From assembly GCA_023383815.1 (NCBI GenBank), contig JAHDYG010000019.1, positions 1-64,000 of the forward strand: a DNA stretch of 64,000 nucleotides, in the 5' to 3' direction. The notes under the pieces are model-generated. The model was not told where the DNA came from and searched no databases. It saw only the letters and a program-made list of their open reading frames with translations. A program made the position numbers and the translations under genes. The DNA comes from Rhodocyclaceae bacterium. Lineage in GTDB: Bacteria; Pseudomonadota; Gammaproteobacteria; Burkholderiales; Rhodocyclaceae. Shown piece after piece: positions 26,548-34,946 of the stretch (position 1 is its first letter; each line of letters opens with the position of its first letter).

Positions 26548-27672
26548 GTGAAATTGATCGACATCATCGCGGGCGCACGCCCGAACTTCATGAAGATTGC
26601 GCCGATCATCCGCGCACTCGAAGCGCGCAAGGCCGCGGGAGGACTTCTGCGATACCGGCTGGTGCATACCGGACAGCACTACGATGCCCGGATGTCGGGA
26701 AATTTTTTTGAGCAGTTGGAGATTCCCGAGCCGGATGTGAACCTGGAGGTCGGATCCGGGACGCAGGCCGAGCAGACCGCAGCGATCATGACGCGCTATG
26801 AGCGACTGTTGATGGAAGCGCGGAGCGACCTATGCCTTGTCGTAGGCGATGTGAACTCGACGATGGCGTGCGCGATTTCCGCACGGAAGCTGTGCGTGCC
26901 GGTGGCACATGTGGAGGCCGGGATCCGCTCCGGGGACTGGACGATGCCAGAGGAGATCAACCGCGTGCTCACCGACGCAATCACGAACTGGTTCTTCACG
27001 ACCAGCGAGGAGGCCAATCAGAACCTCCGGCGCGCGGGTGTGGGGGACGAGCGCATATTCTTCGTCGGCAACACGATGATCGACACGCTGCTTGTGAACC
27101 TGCCGCGGCTGCGTGCTCCGGCGTTCTGGGACGAGCTTCAGCTGCAGGCGGGCGAGTATTTCGTCGTGACCTTGCACAGGCCGGCCAATGTTGACGAGTG
27201 CGACGGCTTTGCCCGACTGCTGGCCGCAGTCGCCTCTGGTACGAGAGGGCTGCCGGTGGTGTTTCCGGTGCATCCGCGCACGGCGAAGTCCTTGCGTGAG
27301 CTGGGTGGGGTACCCGAGAGCATCAGGCTGGTCGATGCGCAGCCGTATCTGGAGTTCAACTGGCTGGTCAAGCATGCAAAGGCGGTGATCACCGACTCGG
27401 GTGGAATCACCGAGGAGACTACCGTGTTAGGCGTGCCGTGCCTGACCCTGCGCGAAAGCACGGAGCGGCCGGAGACGGTCACCGTTGGCACCAACGAACT
27501 GGTTGGCTCCGATCCGGCCGCCGTCGGCAATGCGTTGGATCGTCTGTTCGCGGACAAGTGGAAGCGTGGAGGTATTCCGGATAGATGGGATGGTCGTGCG
27601 GGCGAGCGCATCGTCGGCGAGCTGGAGCAACTGCTCTTTCAAGGCCGGAACGTGGCTGCGAAGCTCGGCTGA
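26548..27672 (+). CDS. wecB: UDP-N-acetylglucosamine 2-epimerase (non-hydrolysing)
   Basis: 374 residues, GT-B-like epimerase making UDP-ManNAc. Motifs: GARPNFMKIAPIIRAL, HTGQHYDARMSG, VVGDVNSTMACAI, HVEAGIRSGDWTMPEEINR, VTLHRPANVD and SGGITEETTVLGVPCLTLRESTERPETV. The start GTG at 26548 has GAGGGG 10 nt upstream; ATG at 26527 (overlapping the previous stop) lacks one. No ManNAc dehydrogenase of WecC type is adjacent, but the TviB-type enzyme could act on ManNAc or ManNAc could be used directly. Confidence 0.92.
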   Translation: MKLIDIIAGARPNFMKIAPIIRALEARKAAGGLLRYRLVHTGQHYDARMSGNFFEQLEIPEPDVNLEVGSGTQAEQTAAIMTRYERLLMEARSDLCLVVGDVNSTMACAISARKLCVPVAHVEAGIRSGDWTMPEEINRVLTDAITNWFFTTSEEANQNLRRAGVGDERIFFVGNTMIDTLLVNLPRLRAPAFWDELQLQAGEYFVVTLHRPANVDECDGFARLLAAVASGTRGLPVVFPVHPRTAKSLRELGGVPESIRLVDAQPYLEFNWLVKHAKAVITDSGGITEETTVLGVPCLTLRESTERPETVTVGTNELVGSDPAAVGNALDRLFADKWKRGGIPDRWDGRAGERIVGELEQLLFQGRNVAAKLG

Positions 27673-27684
27673 CGGCGAGCGACG

Positions 27685-29334
27685 ATGTGGGCGAATCTGA
27701 GTCGCTACTGGCACACGTTACGTCATCTGAGGCCCGTGCAGCTCTATGGACGTGCGTGGTTCAGGCTCGCGAAGCCGAGGCTGCGGCGGGGGGGGGCGCC
27801 GGCGCGACGGGCGATCGGAGGAGGGTGGCAGATGCCGGCCCGGCGCGAGGCGAGCCTGACCGGACCGGGCGATTTCCTGTTACTGGGCGAGCGGGGTGGG
27901 CCAGCGAACATTGGCTGGGACGGTCCGCAACGCGACCGGCTGTGGCGATACAACCAGCACTACTTCGACGATCTGAATGCGAAGGACGCGCCTTGGCGTG
28001 CGGATTGGCACCGTGCGCTGCTGGACGACTGGGTGCGCGAAAATCCTCCAGGGCACGGCACTGGGTGGGAGCCTTATCCGACCTCGCTGCGTATCGTGAA
28101 CTGGGTGAAGTGGGTGCTGGGCGGCAATGTCCTGCCATGTGCGTGCCAAGACAGTCTTTCGATGCAGGCACGCTGGTTGATGCGGCGGCTCGAATTTCAT
28201 CTGCTGGGCAATCACTTGTTTGCGAATGCCAAGGCACTGATCTTTGCCGGTCTGTTCTTCGAGGGGGACGAGGCACGGGGCTGGATGGAACGCGGCCTGC
28301 GCATACTCGCACGTGAAATCTCCGAGCAGATCTTGCCGGATGGCGGGCACTTCGAGCGCAGCACGATGTACCACGCGCTGGTGCTGGAGGATATGCTCGA
28401 TCTGTGCAATGTGATGGAGGCGTTCGGCGAGGCCGTCCCTTCCAGTTGGCGGGATCGGGTGGCCGATTGGCGTGCGCAGGTTCCCGGGATGTGTGCGTGG
28501 CTTGCGACGATGTGTCATCCGGATGGCGAGATCGGGTTCTTCAATGATGCGGCGATCGGCATCGCTCCGGCTCCGACCGAGCTGCTGCGCTATGCGGACG
28601 CACTGGGCTTCGCCTTGCCCTTGCCTTTGGCTGCGTCGGTGGCGCACCTGCGCGATAGCGGCTACGTGCGCATTGCGCGAGGATCCGCAGTTGCGCTGCT
28701 GGACGTGGCGCCGGTGGGGCCGGACTATCTGCCGGGCCATGCCCATGCGGACACGCTTTCGTTCGAACTGTCGGTGTTCGGCCAGCGTGTGCTGGTGAAT
28801 TCCGGTACATCGTGCTACGGCGTGAGCCCCGAGCGCGCGCGCCAGCGCGGCACGGCCGCGCACAACACGGTGGTCGTCGACGGGGAGAACTCGTCCGAGG
28901 TGTGGGCGGGATTTCGCGTCGCACGCCGCGCCCGACCATATGACCTGCAGTTCGAGGGCGAGCGTGAAGAGAGTGTCCGGATTTCATGCTCGCACGACGG
29001 CTACAGGCGTCTGCCGGGCCGTCCCGAGCATCGCCGCGAATGGATCATGTCTGCGGGAGGGTTGAGTGTGGACGATCACGTCACCGGCGTTTTCCGCGGC
29101 GCCGAGGCACGCTTTCACGTGCATCCGGATGTGATCGTGGAGAGGGGCTCCGAAGCAGAGGGCGGCCGACTGATTCTAGAAGGTGGGCGACAGGTGCGCT
29201 GGCGGGCACAAGGTGGCGCGGTGCGCATTGAGCCGGCAAGCTGGCACGCCAGATTCGGTTGCAGCGTCCCCTCGTCGTGTATCGTTCTGGCGCTGCATGA
29301 AGGATGCGGCCGGATTCGATTCGAATGGGATTGA
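27685..29334 (+). CDS. Heparinase II/III-family protein
   Basis: 549 residues. N-terminal alpha/alpha-barrel part with WRYNQHYFDDL, WEPYPTSLRIVNWVKW and FHLLGNHLFANAKALIFAGLFF (Asn/His of the lyase site). C-terminal beta-sheet domain with GHAHADTLSFELSVFG and AHNTVVVDGENSSEVWAGFRVARRA. No signal peptide is visible, so it may act in the cytoplasm or lack export. Related enzymes cleave uronic-acid polymers by beta-elimination; within a uronic-acid EPS locus it may trim or edit chains. Confidence 0.85.
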   Translation: MWANLSRYWHTLRHLRPVQLYGRAWFRLAKPRLRRGGAPARRAIGGGWQMPARREASLTGPGDFLLLGERGGPANIGWDGPQRDRLWRYNQHYFDDLNAKDAPWRADWHRALLDDWVRENPPGHGTGWEPYPTSLRIVNWVKWVLGGNVLPCACQDSLSMQARWLMRRLEFHLLGNHLFANAKALIFAGLFFEGDEARGWMERGLRILAREISEQILPDGGHFERSTMYHALVLEDMLDLCNVMEAFGEAVPSSWRDRVADWRAQVPGMCAWLATMCHPDGEIGFFNDAAIGIAPAPTELLRYADALGFALPLPLAASVAHLRDSGYVRIARGSAVALLDVAPVGPDYLPGHAHADTLSFELSVFGQRVLVNSGTSCYGVSPERARQRGTAAHNTVVVDGENSSEVWAGFRVARRARPYDLQFEGEREESVRISCSHDGYRRLPGRPEHRREWIMSAGGLSVDDHVTGVFRGAEARFHVHPDVIVERGSEAEGGRLILEGGRQVRWRAQGGAVRIEPASWHARFGCSVPSSCIVLALHEGCGRIRFEWD

Positions 29335-29337
29335 CCG

Positions 29338-30654
29338 ATGCATATTCTGTTTCTCACCGACAACTTCCCGCCCGAGGTCAATGCGCCCGCCAGCCGTACA
29401 TTTGAGCACTGCCGCGATTGGGTGAAGGCCGGGCGGCAGGTGACGGTGGTGACTTGTGTGCCAAATTTTCCGAAAGGGAAGGTGTTCGAGGGCTATCGCA
29501 ACCGGTTGTGGCAGGTTGAGGAAATGGAGGGCATCCGGGTGGTCCGCGTGTGGTCGTACATCACGGCGAACCAAGGTTTCCTGAAGCGTATCCTGGATTA
29601 TCAGAGCTTCATGGTGGCGGCCATGCTCGCTGCGCCATTCGTAGGCAGGGTGGACGTGATCGTGGGGACTTCGCCACATTTCTTTACGGTTTGCGCTGCC
29701 TATGTTGCGAGTCGAGCGAAGCGCGTTCCCTTTGTTTTTGAACTCCGTGACCTATGGCCGGAGTCGATTCGCGCGGTTGGTGCGATGCGCGATTCGACCG
29801 TTCTGCGGTGGGTTGAGCGGCTGGAACTTTTTCTCTACCGGAAGGCGGCCGCGGTCGTCGCGGTGACTCATGCATTTCGCGATAATCTGATCCGGCGAGG
29901 CATCGACGGTACGAAGATCCATGTCGTGACCAACGGAGTGGACGTCGGTCGCTTCCGGCCTTGCGGGAAGGACACCAAGCTTTCCAGGGAGCTTGGTCTT
30001 GACGGGTGTTTCGTGGCTGGCTACATCGGTACACACGGTCTTGCGCATGCTCTGGAAACGCTTCTGGAAGCGGCGGACCGGCTCAGGAAAATGCCGGATG
30101 GAGACCGCTATCGTCTGTTGATGCTCGGGGACGGGGCAACGAAGCAGGCGTTGGTCGTGCAAGCGAAGCGACTGGGGCTGGACAATGTGGTCTTTGTTGA
30201 CTCGGTGCCAAAGCATGAGGTGGTGCGCTACTGGTCGCTGCTTGATGTGTCGATCATCCACTTGAAGAAAACGGATCTTTTCACGACGGTCATTCCGTCC
30301 AAGTTGTTCGAATGCATGGGTATGGGGATTCCGGTGCTGCATGGCGTTGCGGGCGAATCGGCCAATCTTGTCGAGTGCGAGGGTGTCGGCATCGTGTTCG
30401 AGCCGCAGAACGCTCAGGCCCTTTGTGACGGGATGATTCGTCTGGCTTCGGATCATGAATTGTATGCACGGCTGAGCGCAAACGCGGCCAAGGCAGCAGA
30501 GCGCTATGACCGTACCGTTCTGGCGGCACGGATGCTCCAGGTGATTGAGTCAACTGCGCGGGGTTGCCCCGACGAGAAGCGATCGAACGGGGGTGATGGC
30601 GCTTTGGGGTGTCCTCCTACGAATGCACGGGTCGATGGCGAGCGACGGAAGTAG
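29338..30654 (+). CDS. Glycosyltransferase (WbuB-like GT4)
   Basis: 438 residues. N-terminal MHILFLTDNFPPEVNAPASRTFEHCRDWVKAGRQVTVVTC and NFPKGKVFEGYRNRL match the WbuB group; FELRDLWPESIRAVGA and the donor half YIGTHGLAHALETLLEAADRL, LLMLGDGATKQALV, PSKLFECMGMGIPVLHGVAGESANLVE follow. The C-terminal roughly 40 residues are low complexity. Its stop is adjacent to the next ATG (30655). WbuB-type enzymes add L-FucNAc in E. coli O26; the sugar here is unknown. Confidence 0.87.
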   Translation: MHILFLTDNFPPEVNAPASRTFEHCRDWVKAGRQVTVVTCVPNFPKGKVFEGYRNRLWQVEEMEGIRVVRVWSYITANQGFLKRILDYQSFMVAAMLAAPFVGRVDVIVGTSPHFFTVCAAYVASRAKRVPFVFELRDLWPESIRAVGAMRDSTVLRWVERLELFLYRKAAAVVAVTHAFRDNLIRRGIDGTKIHVVTNGVDVGRFRPCGKDTKLSRELGLDGCFVAGYIGTHGLAHALETLLEAADRLRKMPDGDRYRLLMLGDGATKQALVVQAKRLGLDNVVFVDSVPKHEVVRYWSLLDVSIIHLKKTDLFTTVIPSKLFECMGMGIPVLHGVAGESANLVECEGVGIVFEPQNAQALCDGMIRLASDHELYARLSANAAKAAERYDRTVLAARMLQVIESTARGCPDEKRSNGGDGALGCPPTNARVDGERRK

Positions 30655-32289
30655 ATGACCACCATCCTTTCTGCCTTCTTGCTGGCATTGGCGTTGTCAT
30701 TGGTGCTGACCCCCGCCGTGCGCATGCTCGGCGTGAGATGGGGGGCGCTTGACGTACCGGATGCGCGAAAAATGCATCTGACGCCCGTTCCGCGCGTCGG
30801 CGGTGTGGCGATCTTCATTGCCGTTGGAGTGACGATGGCCGCGTTGCTGTCGATCGACAGCGGTGTGTCGGGAACGCTCGTCTTGGATCGAGCGCTCGTG
30901 CATCTTGGGGCCGGGGCTGTGCTGTGTTTTCTGACCGGACTGATCGACGACTTCCGACCGCTTGGTGCGAGAGTGAAGCTTGGAGCGCAGATCCTTGCGG
31001 CCAGTGTCGCATTCACTGGAGGAAACTGGATCGCGATGGGCTTTTTCCAGTCATTGGGATGGGCGGGCGGTCTTCTGAGCTATGGCCTGACGGTGTTCTG
31101 GTTTCTGCTCTTCGTCAATGCCGTGAATCTGATCGACGGGCTGGACGGATTGTCCGGTGGCGTCTGCTTCTTCGCTTCGATGGTGATGATGGTGATCACG
31201 CTGATGGCAGGGCAGTACGTGATCGCGATGCTGTTCGCGGTGGTCGGTGGGGCGACGCTCGGATTCCTCCGCTACAACTTCAATCCGGCAAGCATCTTTC
31301 TGGGGGACGGGGGGAGCTATTTCCTGGGATATTCGATCGCCGGGCTCTCGATCATGGGGAATGTGAAGGAACAGACCGGAATTGCAGTCCTCATTCCGCT
31401 GATTGCAATGGGCGTCCCCCTTTTTGACACCCTGCTCGCGACGGTGCGGAGGTTCCTGAGAGGGCGGGCGATCTTCGGTCCGGACAATCGGCATGTGCAC
31501 CATCGCTTGATCGGGATGGGGCTTACCACCAAGCGGGCGGTACTGCTCATCTACGCGATGACCATCGCCTTGTGCGCCGGTGCACTCGCGATCGTGCATC
31601 TCAAGGATCGCGGAGCGAGTCTGGTTCTACTCATTCTCGGAATGGGCGCGCTGGTGCTGACGCGCAAGTTGGGCTACTTCGACCTGATCGGTGTGACGCA
31701 ACTTCGGAACTGGATTGGAGACATGTCGCATGTCTCGGGGATCTCCCGTGATCGAAGGGCATTCCTGGATCTCGAGATCGAGATCCGGAAGGCGTGCTCT
31801 CTCGAGGAGCTATGGAAGCGGGCGGAGGATGCGTTCGGGTTGCTCGGAATGGATCACGCCCGCCTGTACCTGACAAAAGCTTGCGACGGGAGCGAGGATG
31901 CTGTCCCAGATGGCTCGACGAATCGTGATCGAACGGCTTCGGGACATCCCGGACCAAATCGGCGGATGCCGGTGTTTCTCTGGAATGCACGTGCCGCGAG
32001 CTCGGAGGAGGGCGGGAAGCGTATCGAGAGGCGAGTGCCAGGCGAGGCGTGGTTCTATCGGGTAGAGCTGCCGCTCATCGACGATGGTACTGAAGAGGTA
32101 TTAGGAGTGCTGGTTTTGAGCAAGAATCACGATCTGGGCCAGATCGGACCTGCCACCCTCATCTCCGTGGAACATCTGCGCCGAACGTTGGGTGGCGCTT
32201 TGGCCAGAATTTCGGCCGCCGCGACAGACGCCGGAGAGGAACCGGATTTGGGGCGAGGGGTCGCGCGGATCGGAGGCGCGGATGTCTGA
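30655..32289 (+). CDS. WecA/MraY-type sugar-phosphate transferase with C-terminal extension
   Basis: 544 residues against roughly 350-370 for WecA. Residues 1-345 form about 11 membrane helices with VPRVGGVAIF, LTGLIDDFRPLG, NAVNLIDGLDGLSGG, FLGDGGSYFLGY and GPDNRHVHHRLIGMG, the active-site signatures for HexNAc-1-P transfer to undecaprenyl phosphate. It would start repeat-unit assembly. Residues about 365-544 are a soluble, GAF-like extension (LEIEIRKACSLEELWKRAEDAFGLLGMDHARLYL) not needed by WecA. The extension overlaps the next start by 8 bp. Confidence 0.87.
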   Translation: MTTILSAFLLALALSLVLTPAVRMLGVRWGALDVPDARKMHLTPVPRVGGVAIFIAVGVTMAALLSIDSGVSGTLVLDRALVHLGAGAVLCFLTGLIDDFRPLGARVKLGAQILAASVAFTGGNWIAMGFFQSLGWAGGLLSYGLTVFWFLLFVNAVNLIDGLDGLSGGVCFFASMVMMVITLMAGQYVIAMLFAVVGGATLGFLRYNFNPASIFLGDGGSYFLGYSIAGLSIMGNVKEQTGIAVLIPLIAMGVPLFDTLLATVRRFLRGRAIFGPDNRHVHHRLIGMGLTTKRAVLLIYAMTIALCAGALAIVHLKDRGASLVLLILGMGALVLTRKLGYFDLIGVTQLRNWIGDMSHVSGISRDRRAFLDLEIEIRKACSLEELWKRAEDAFGLLGMDHARLYLTKACDGSEDAVPDGSTNRDRTASGHPGPNRRMPVFLWNARAASSEEGGKRIERRVPGEAWFYRVELPLIDDGTEEVLGVLVLSKNHDLGQIGPATLISVEHLRRTLGGALARISAAATDAGEEPDLGRGVARIGGADV

Positions 32290-33862
32290 ACCGGCCATGG
32301 AGCGCCGGATGCTCGTGGGACGCGACCATGCGGCGCGACAGCGTGCCTTGTTTGCGCTGTGCTTGCTTGTGCTGGTTGCCGCACCACTGGTCATGGGGGG
32401 TAACCGGCCGCTGCCTCTGCTCGGTCTTGAGATTGCGGCTTTGGGAATGCTGCTGCTCAGCTTCGGCGGGCCGTGGATCCAAGCCATTCCGCGATTGCTT
32501 CTCGCCGCGCTTGTCTTACTTTGCGCGCTTCCGTTCTTGCAGCTCATTCCGGTACCGCCGGAGTTCTGGTCGACGCTGCCGGGCCGCGCCGGTTACGCTT
32601 TGTGGTCCGAAGGCGCACCTGCAGCGAACACCTGGCGGGCAATGTCGATTGCACCGGTCTTGACGGAGTATGCGGCCTGGGCGTTGTTGCCGCCGGTAGC
32701 GGTGTTCGTGGCCGCTCTGAATCTCACGCCTTCAAGGCTGCGAGCCGCGGTGTGGGTGTTCCTCGCGATGGTGCTGGGGCAGGCCGTTCTCGGTCTGATG
32801 CAGTACGGGGATGGGCCAGGATCCTGGCTGCGTTTCGGGCCTGCAGTAAAGGACGGCAGCGCAGTGGGCACGTTTCCGAACCGCAATCTCCTGGCAGGTA
32901 TGTTGGTGATGGGCTTGCCCGTGCTTCTGGCCTTGCTCGCGTCGAGCGTCTTTGGCCTGGATCGTTTGACGGCGCGCGGCCGTACGGGTCGGAACTGGTT
33001 CCGCCGGGTGCGGGATTGGGGGCGCAGCGAATCAGGAAGCAACCGCAGCCTCCTCTATGGAGCCATGACCCTGGCGGTACTGCTGGCGATCGTCTTCACG
33101 CGTTCGCGCTCCGGAATTGCGCTCGCGATGCTTGGGTTGGTGACGTCGGTCTTCGTGATCGGGCGCAACCTCGGCGGACGTTTTTCGGCCCGCATCGCAA
33201 CCGTGATGGTTGCCTCTGGACTCTCCCTTGCGGTTGCGATCGGGCTGGCGCCGGTCCTGGCACGTTTTGGTGCGGATCCCCTTCAGGATACCCGGTGGCT
33301 GATCTTCGCGGCGTCGTGGGAGGCCTTAAAGGAATTCTTTCCGCTCGGAAGCGGGTTCGGGACCTACCCGGAGGTCATCGCGGCGCGTCACCCTTCGGAG
33401 TTTGGAGGTGAGTTCTACATCAACCATGCCCACAATGACTATCTGGAGTGGTGGGTCGAGGGTGGTCTGATTGCGATCCTCCTCACCATTTTCTTTGGAC
33501 TCGTCTATCTATGGCGCTGGAGGACCGTCTGGGCGGAGCGGAACTGGAAGACGCTTCACATGATGCAGGTGGGTGCCGGTATCGGAATGTTGCTGCTCAT
33601 GCTGCATGGGGTGACTGATTTCAATTTCAGAGTTCCGTCAAATGCGCTCTATTTTGCGTTTCTCGCTGGAGTGTTCTTTTATCCTATTGAGGACGCGTCT
33701 TTGCGCGCGGGGCGGCGATACCGAATCGATGTGCGGAAATCCTTGGGTGATGCAGGATCGGTAAAGGTCGCAGACGGCGACCTTTCGGGCCGCGGCATCG
33801 CCGAAGATGCGGTGGGTCTGGCGCCCACAGGGGGCCGGAGAAGGAATCCCTTTTCAGATTGA
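32282..33862 (+). CDS. O-antigen ligase-family membrane protein
   Basis: 526 residues, about 12 helices, with the large periplasmic loop typical of the Wzy_C/WaaL superfamily: GTFPNRNLLAGMLVMGLPVLLA and, after ARHPSEFGGEF, the motif YINHAHNDYLEWWVEGG (the conserved H-x-H-N-D/x-Y-L-E signature). ATG at 32282 has GGAGG 5 nt upstream and overlaps the preceding gene. It may be the real polymerase, or a ligase attaching the glycan to an acceptor; the locus already has a Wzy-like protein at 15571-16986. Confidence 0.85.
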   Translation: MSEPAMERRMLVGRDHAARQRALFALCLLVLVAAPLVMGGNRPLPLLGLEIAALGMLLLSFGGPWIQAIPRLLLAALVLLCALPFLQLIPVPPEFWSTLPGRAGYALWSEGAPAANTWRAMSIAPVLTEYAAWALLPPVAVFVAALNLTPSRLRAAVWVFLAMVLGQAVLGLMQYGDGPGSWLRFGPAVKDGSAVGTFPNRNLLAGMLVMGLPVLLALLASSVFGLDRLTARGRTGRNWFRRVRDWGRSESGSNRSLLYGAMTLAVLLAIVFTRSRSGIALAMLGLVTSVFVIGRNLGGRFSARIATVMVASGLSLAVAIGLAPVLARFGADPLQDTRWLIFAASWEALKEFFPLGSGFGTYPEVIAARHPSEFGGEFYINHAHNDYLEWWVEGGLIAILLTIFFGLVYLWRWRTVWAERNWKTLHMMQVGAGIGMLLLMLHGVTDFNFRVPSNALYFAFLAGVFFYPIEDASLRAGRRYRIDVRKSLGDAGSVKVADGDLSGRGIAEDAVGLAPTGGRRRNPFSD

Positions 33863-33915
33863 AAGATGCAGCGATCGGCGGGACCAAGAAAGTGTGCGAA
33901 AGCAAGTATTGGTCA

Positions 33916-33948
33916 AAAAAGAAGAAAGGGCGGGAGAATTCCCGCCCT
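33916..33948. terminator. Bidirectional terminator closing EPS block 1 and the FecR-like gene
   Basis: An 8-bp stem GGGCGGGA-GAAT-TCCCGCCC (33929-33948) is preceded on the plus strand by AAAAAAGAAGAAA. Read on the minus strand the hairpin is followed by TTTCTTCTTTTTT, a proper U-tract terminating the leftward FecR-like gene, whose stop is at 33981. It also ends the EPS block that stops at 33862. Confidence 0.75.
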
Positions 33949-33980
33949 CCTCATCAGGCTATGCCCTGATTGATCGCGTT

Positions 33981-34484
33981 TTACTGAGGGCTTGCCGGGT
34001 CATCGTTATTCTTGTTGTCGTTGACAACGGCGCCGACGACCACTGCCGTCGTGATGCCGCCAACCACCAGTGCAGTTGTGCTTAATCCGGCAACGAAGCC
34101 GCCGCCTGCGACACCACCTCCGACCCCGGCGCCGCCTAGCGCGCCGGCCTGCGCCACCATCATGGGCTCTGGACCTTGAGCGGTCATCCCACTTGCGCAG
34201 AGGTCGACGCCACTCACGGTCAATACGGCGTTCTCGTCGAGGCTCTTGACACAGCCCTTGGTGAAATTGATGCTTGCGCGCGAATCCTTGAGAGTGACTA
34301 CGCGTTGCCCAGCCCTGAGAGGCATGCCGAGTCTGGCTGCGCTGTACTTCTGCCCGTCATGGATCATGACGCGGCGATCCAGTCCGCCGATGGATGCAAC
34401 GATCAGGGGTTCTTCGGCGCCTGCCGTTCCACCCATGAGACCGAACGTGGTAATGGCGGCCGCTACGGCGGCAATTCTGGACAT
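33981..34484 (-). CDS. Secreted FecR-like domain protein, glycine-rich tail
   Basis: 167 residues. A signal peptide covers about residues 1-23 (MSRIAAVAAAITTFGLMGGTAGAEE). Residues 30-100 resemble a FecR-type beta domain: GGLDRRVMIHDGQKYSAARLG, LRAGQRVVTLKDSRASINFTKGC. Two cysteines flank AVLTVSGVDLC. The C-terminal half is a Gly/Ala/Val-rich stretch GGAGVGGGVAGGGFVAG followed by a hydrophobic segment TTALVVGGITTAVVVGAVV and a polar NDNKNNDDP end, suggesting membrane anchoring. It faces against the EPS operons with its own promoter and terminator. Function unknown; possibly a surface component associated with the polysaccharide. Confidence 0.7.
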   Translation of the reverse strand: MSRIAAVAAAITTFGLMGGTAGAEEPLIVASIGGLDRRVMIHDGQKYSAARLGMPLRAGQRVVTLKDSRASINFTKGCVKSLDENAVLTVSGVDLCASGMTAQGPEPMMVAQAGALGGAGVGGGVAGGGFVAGLSTTALVVGGITTAVVVGAVVNDNKNNDDPASPQ

Positions 34485-34541
34485 GGTTCTTCTCCCGTTC
34501 CGGACACCTGACAGACGATTACAGTCTGAGCGAGCCTTCAC

Positions 34542-34946
34542 GCAATGATCCTACCATCGGCTCAGATAGAGGGTCAACCAAACAGCCTGACATCAGATAC
34601 CCATTCGGACTCCGCCATCGGGCCGATATTCATTTCGTGGAGCGGTTTGCGAATTTCGTTAGGTGTTTTCCTGCTGCCTGATACAGGCAAAGTGCATGAT
34701 CACGATATTCTGGACTCGTGTGTGATCCATGAATTGCGCATCGGATCCTGCATCAGCACGATGGCAACAGGCGCGACGCCGACACGTTCGTGCCAGATTT
34801 CCCGCACAGCTGGTCGATCGACTCCAAAGTCGCCTGTGAAAGTCTCCGGATCAGGGGATATTGGCGACCCGCATTGCACGAAAGTCCAACTTCCAGTTCA
34901 CTCTTTGACCGATAATCAAGTCCGGCGACACTTGAGCGAACGACCG
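34542..34946. other. Divergent intergenic region (405 bp)
   Basis: This lies between the leftward FecR-like gene and the rightward phosphatase gene. The plus frame stays open from 34545, but its translation has no recognisable domain and no ribosome site, so I treat it as non-coding. Seen here: a good minus-strand promoter (34548-34577). Near the right end TTGACCGATAATCAA (34907-34921) holds a TTGA/TCAA dyad and a GATAAT hexamer that could serve the phosphatase operon; no convincing -35 accompanies it. Confidence 0.5.
34548..34577 (-). promoter_or_regulatory. Promoter of the FecR-like gene
   Basis: On the minus strand, -35 TTGACC (34572-34577), an 18-bp spacer and -10 TAGGAT (34548-34553). 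The predicted start is near 34541, about 57 nt before the ATG at 34484. Confidence 0.6.

Noticed and set aside
34545-34946. 134-codon upstream extension of the PHP phosphatase frame
   Set aside because: No conserved sequence, no ribosome site, and the family starts exactly at MIDLHCHLLPG (34947).
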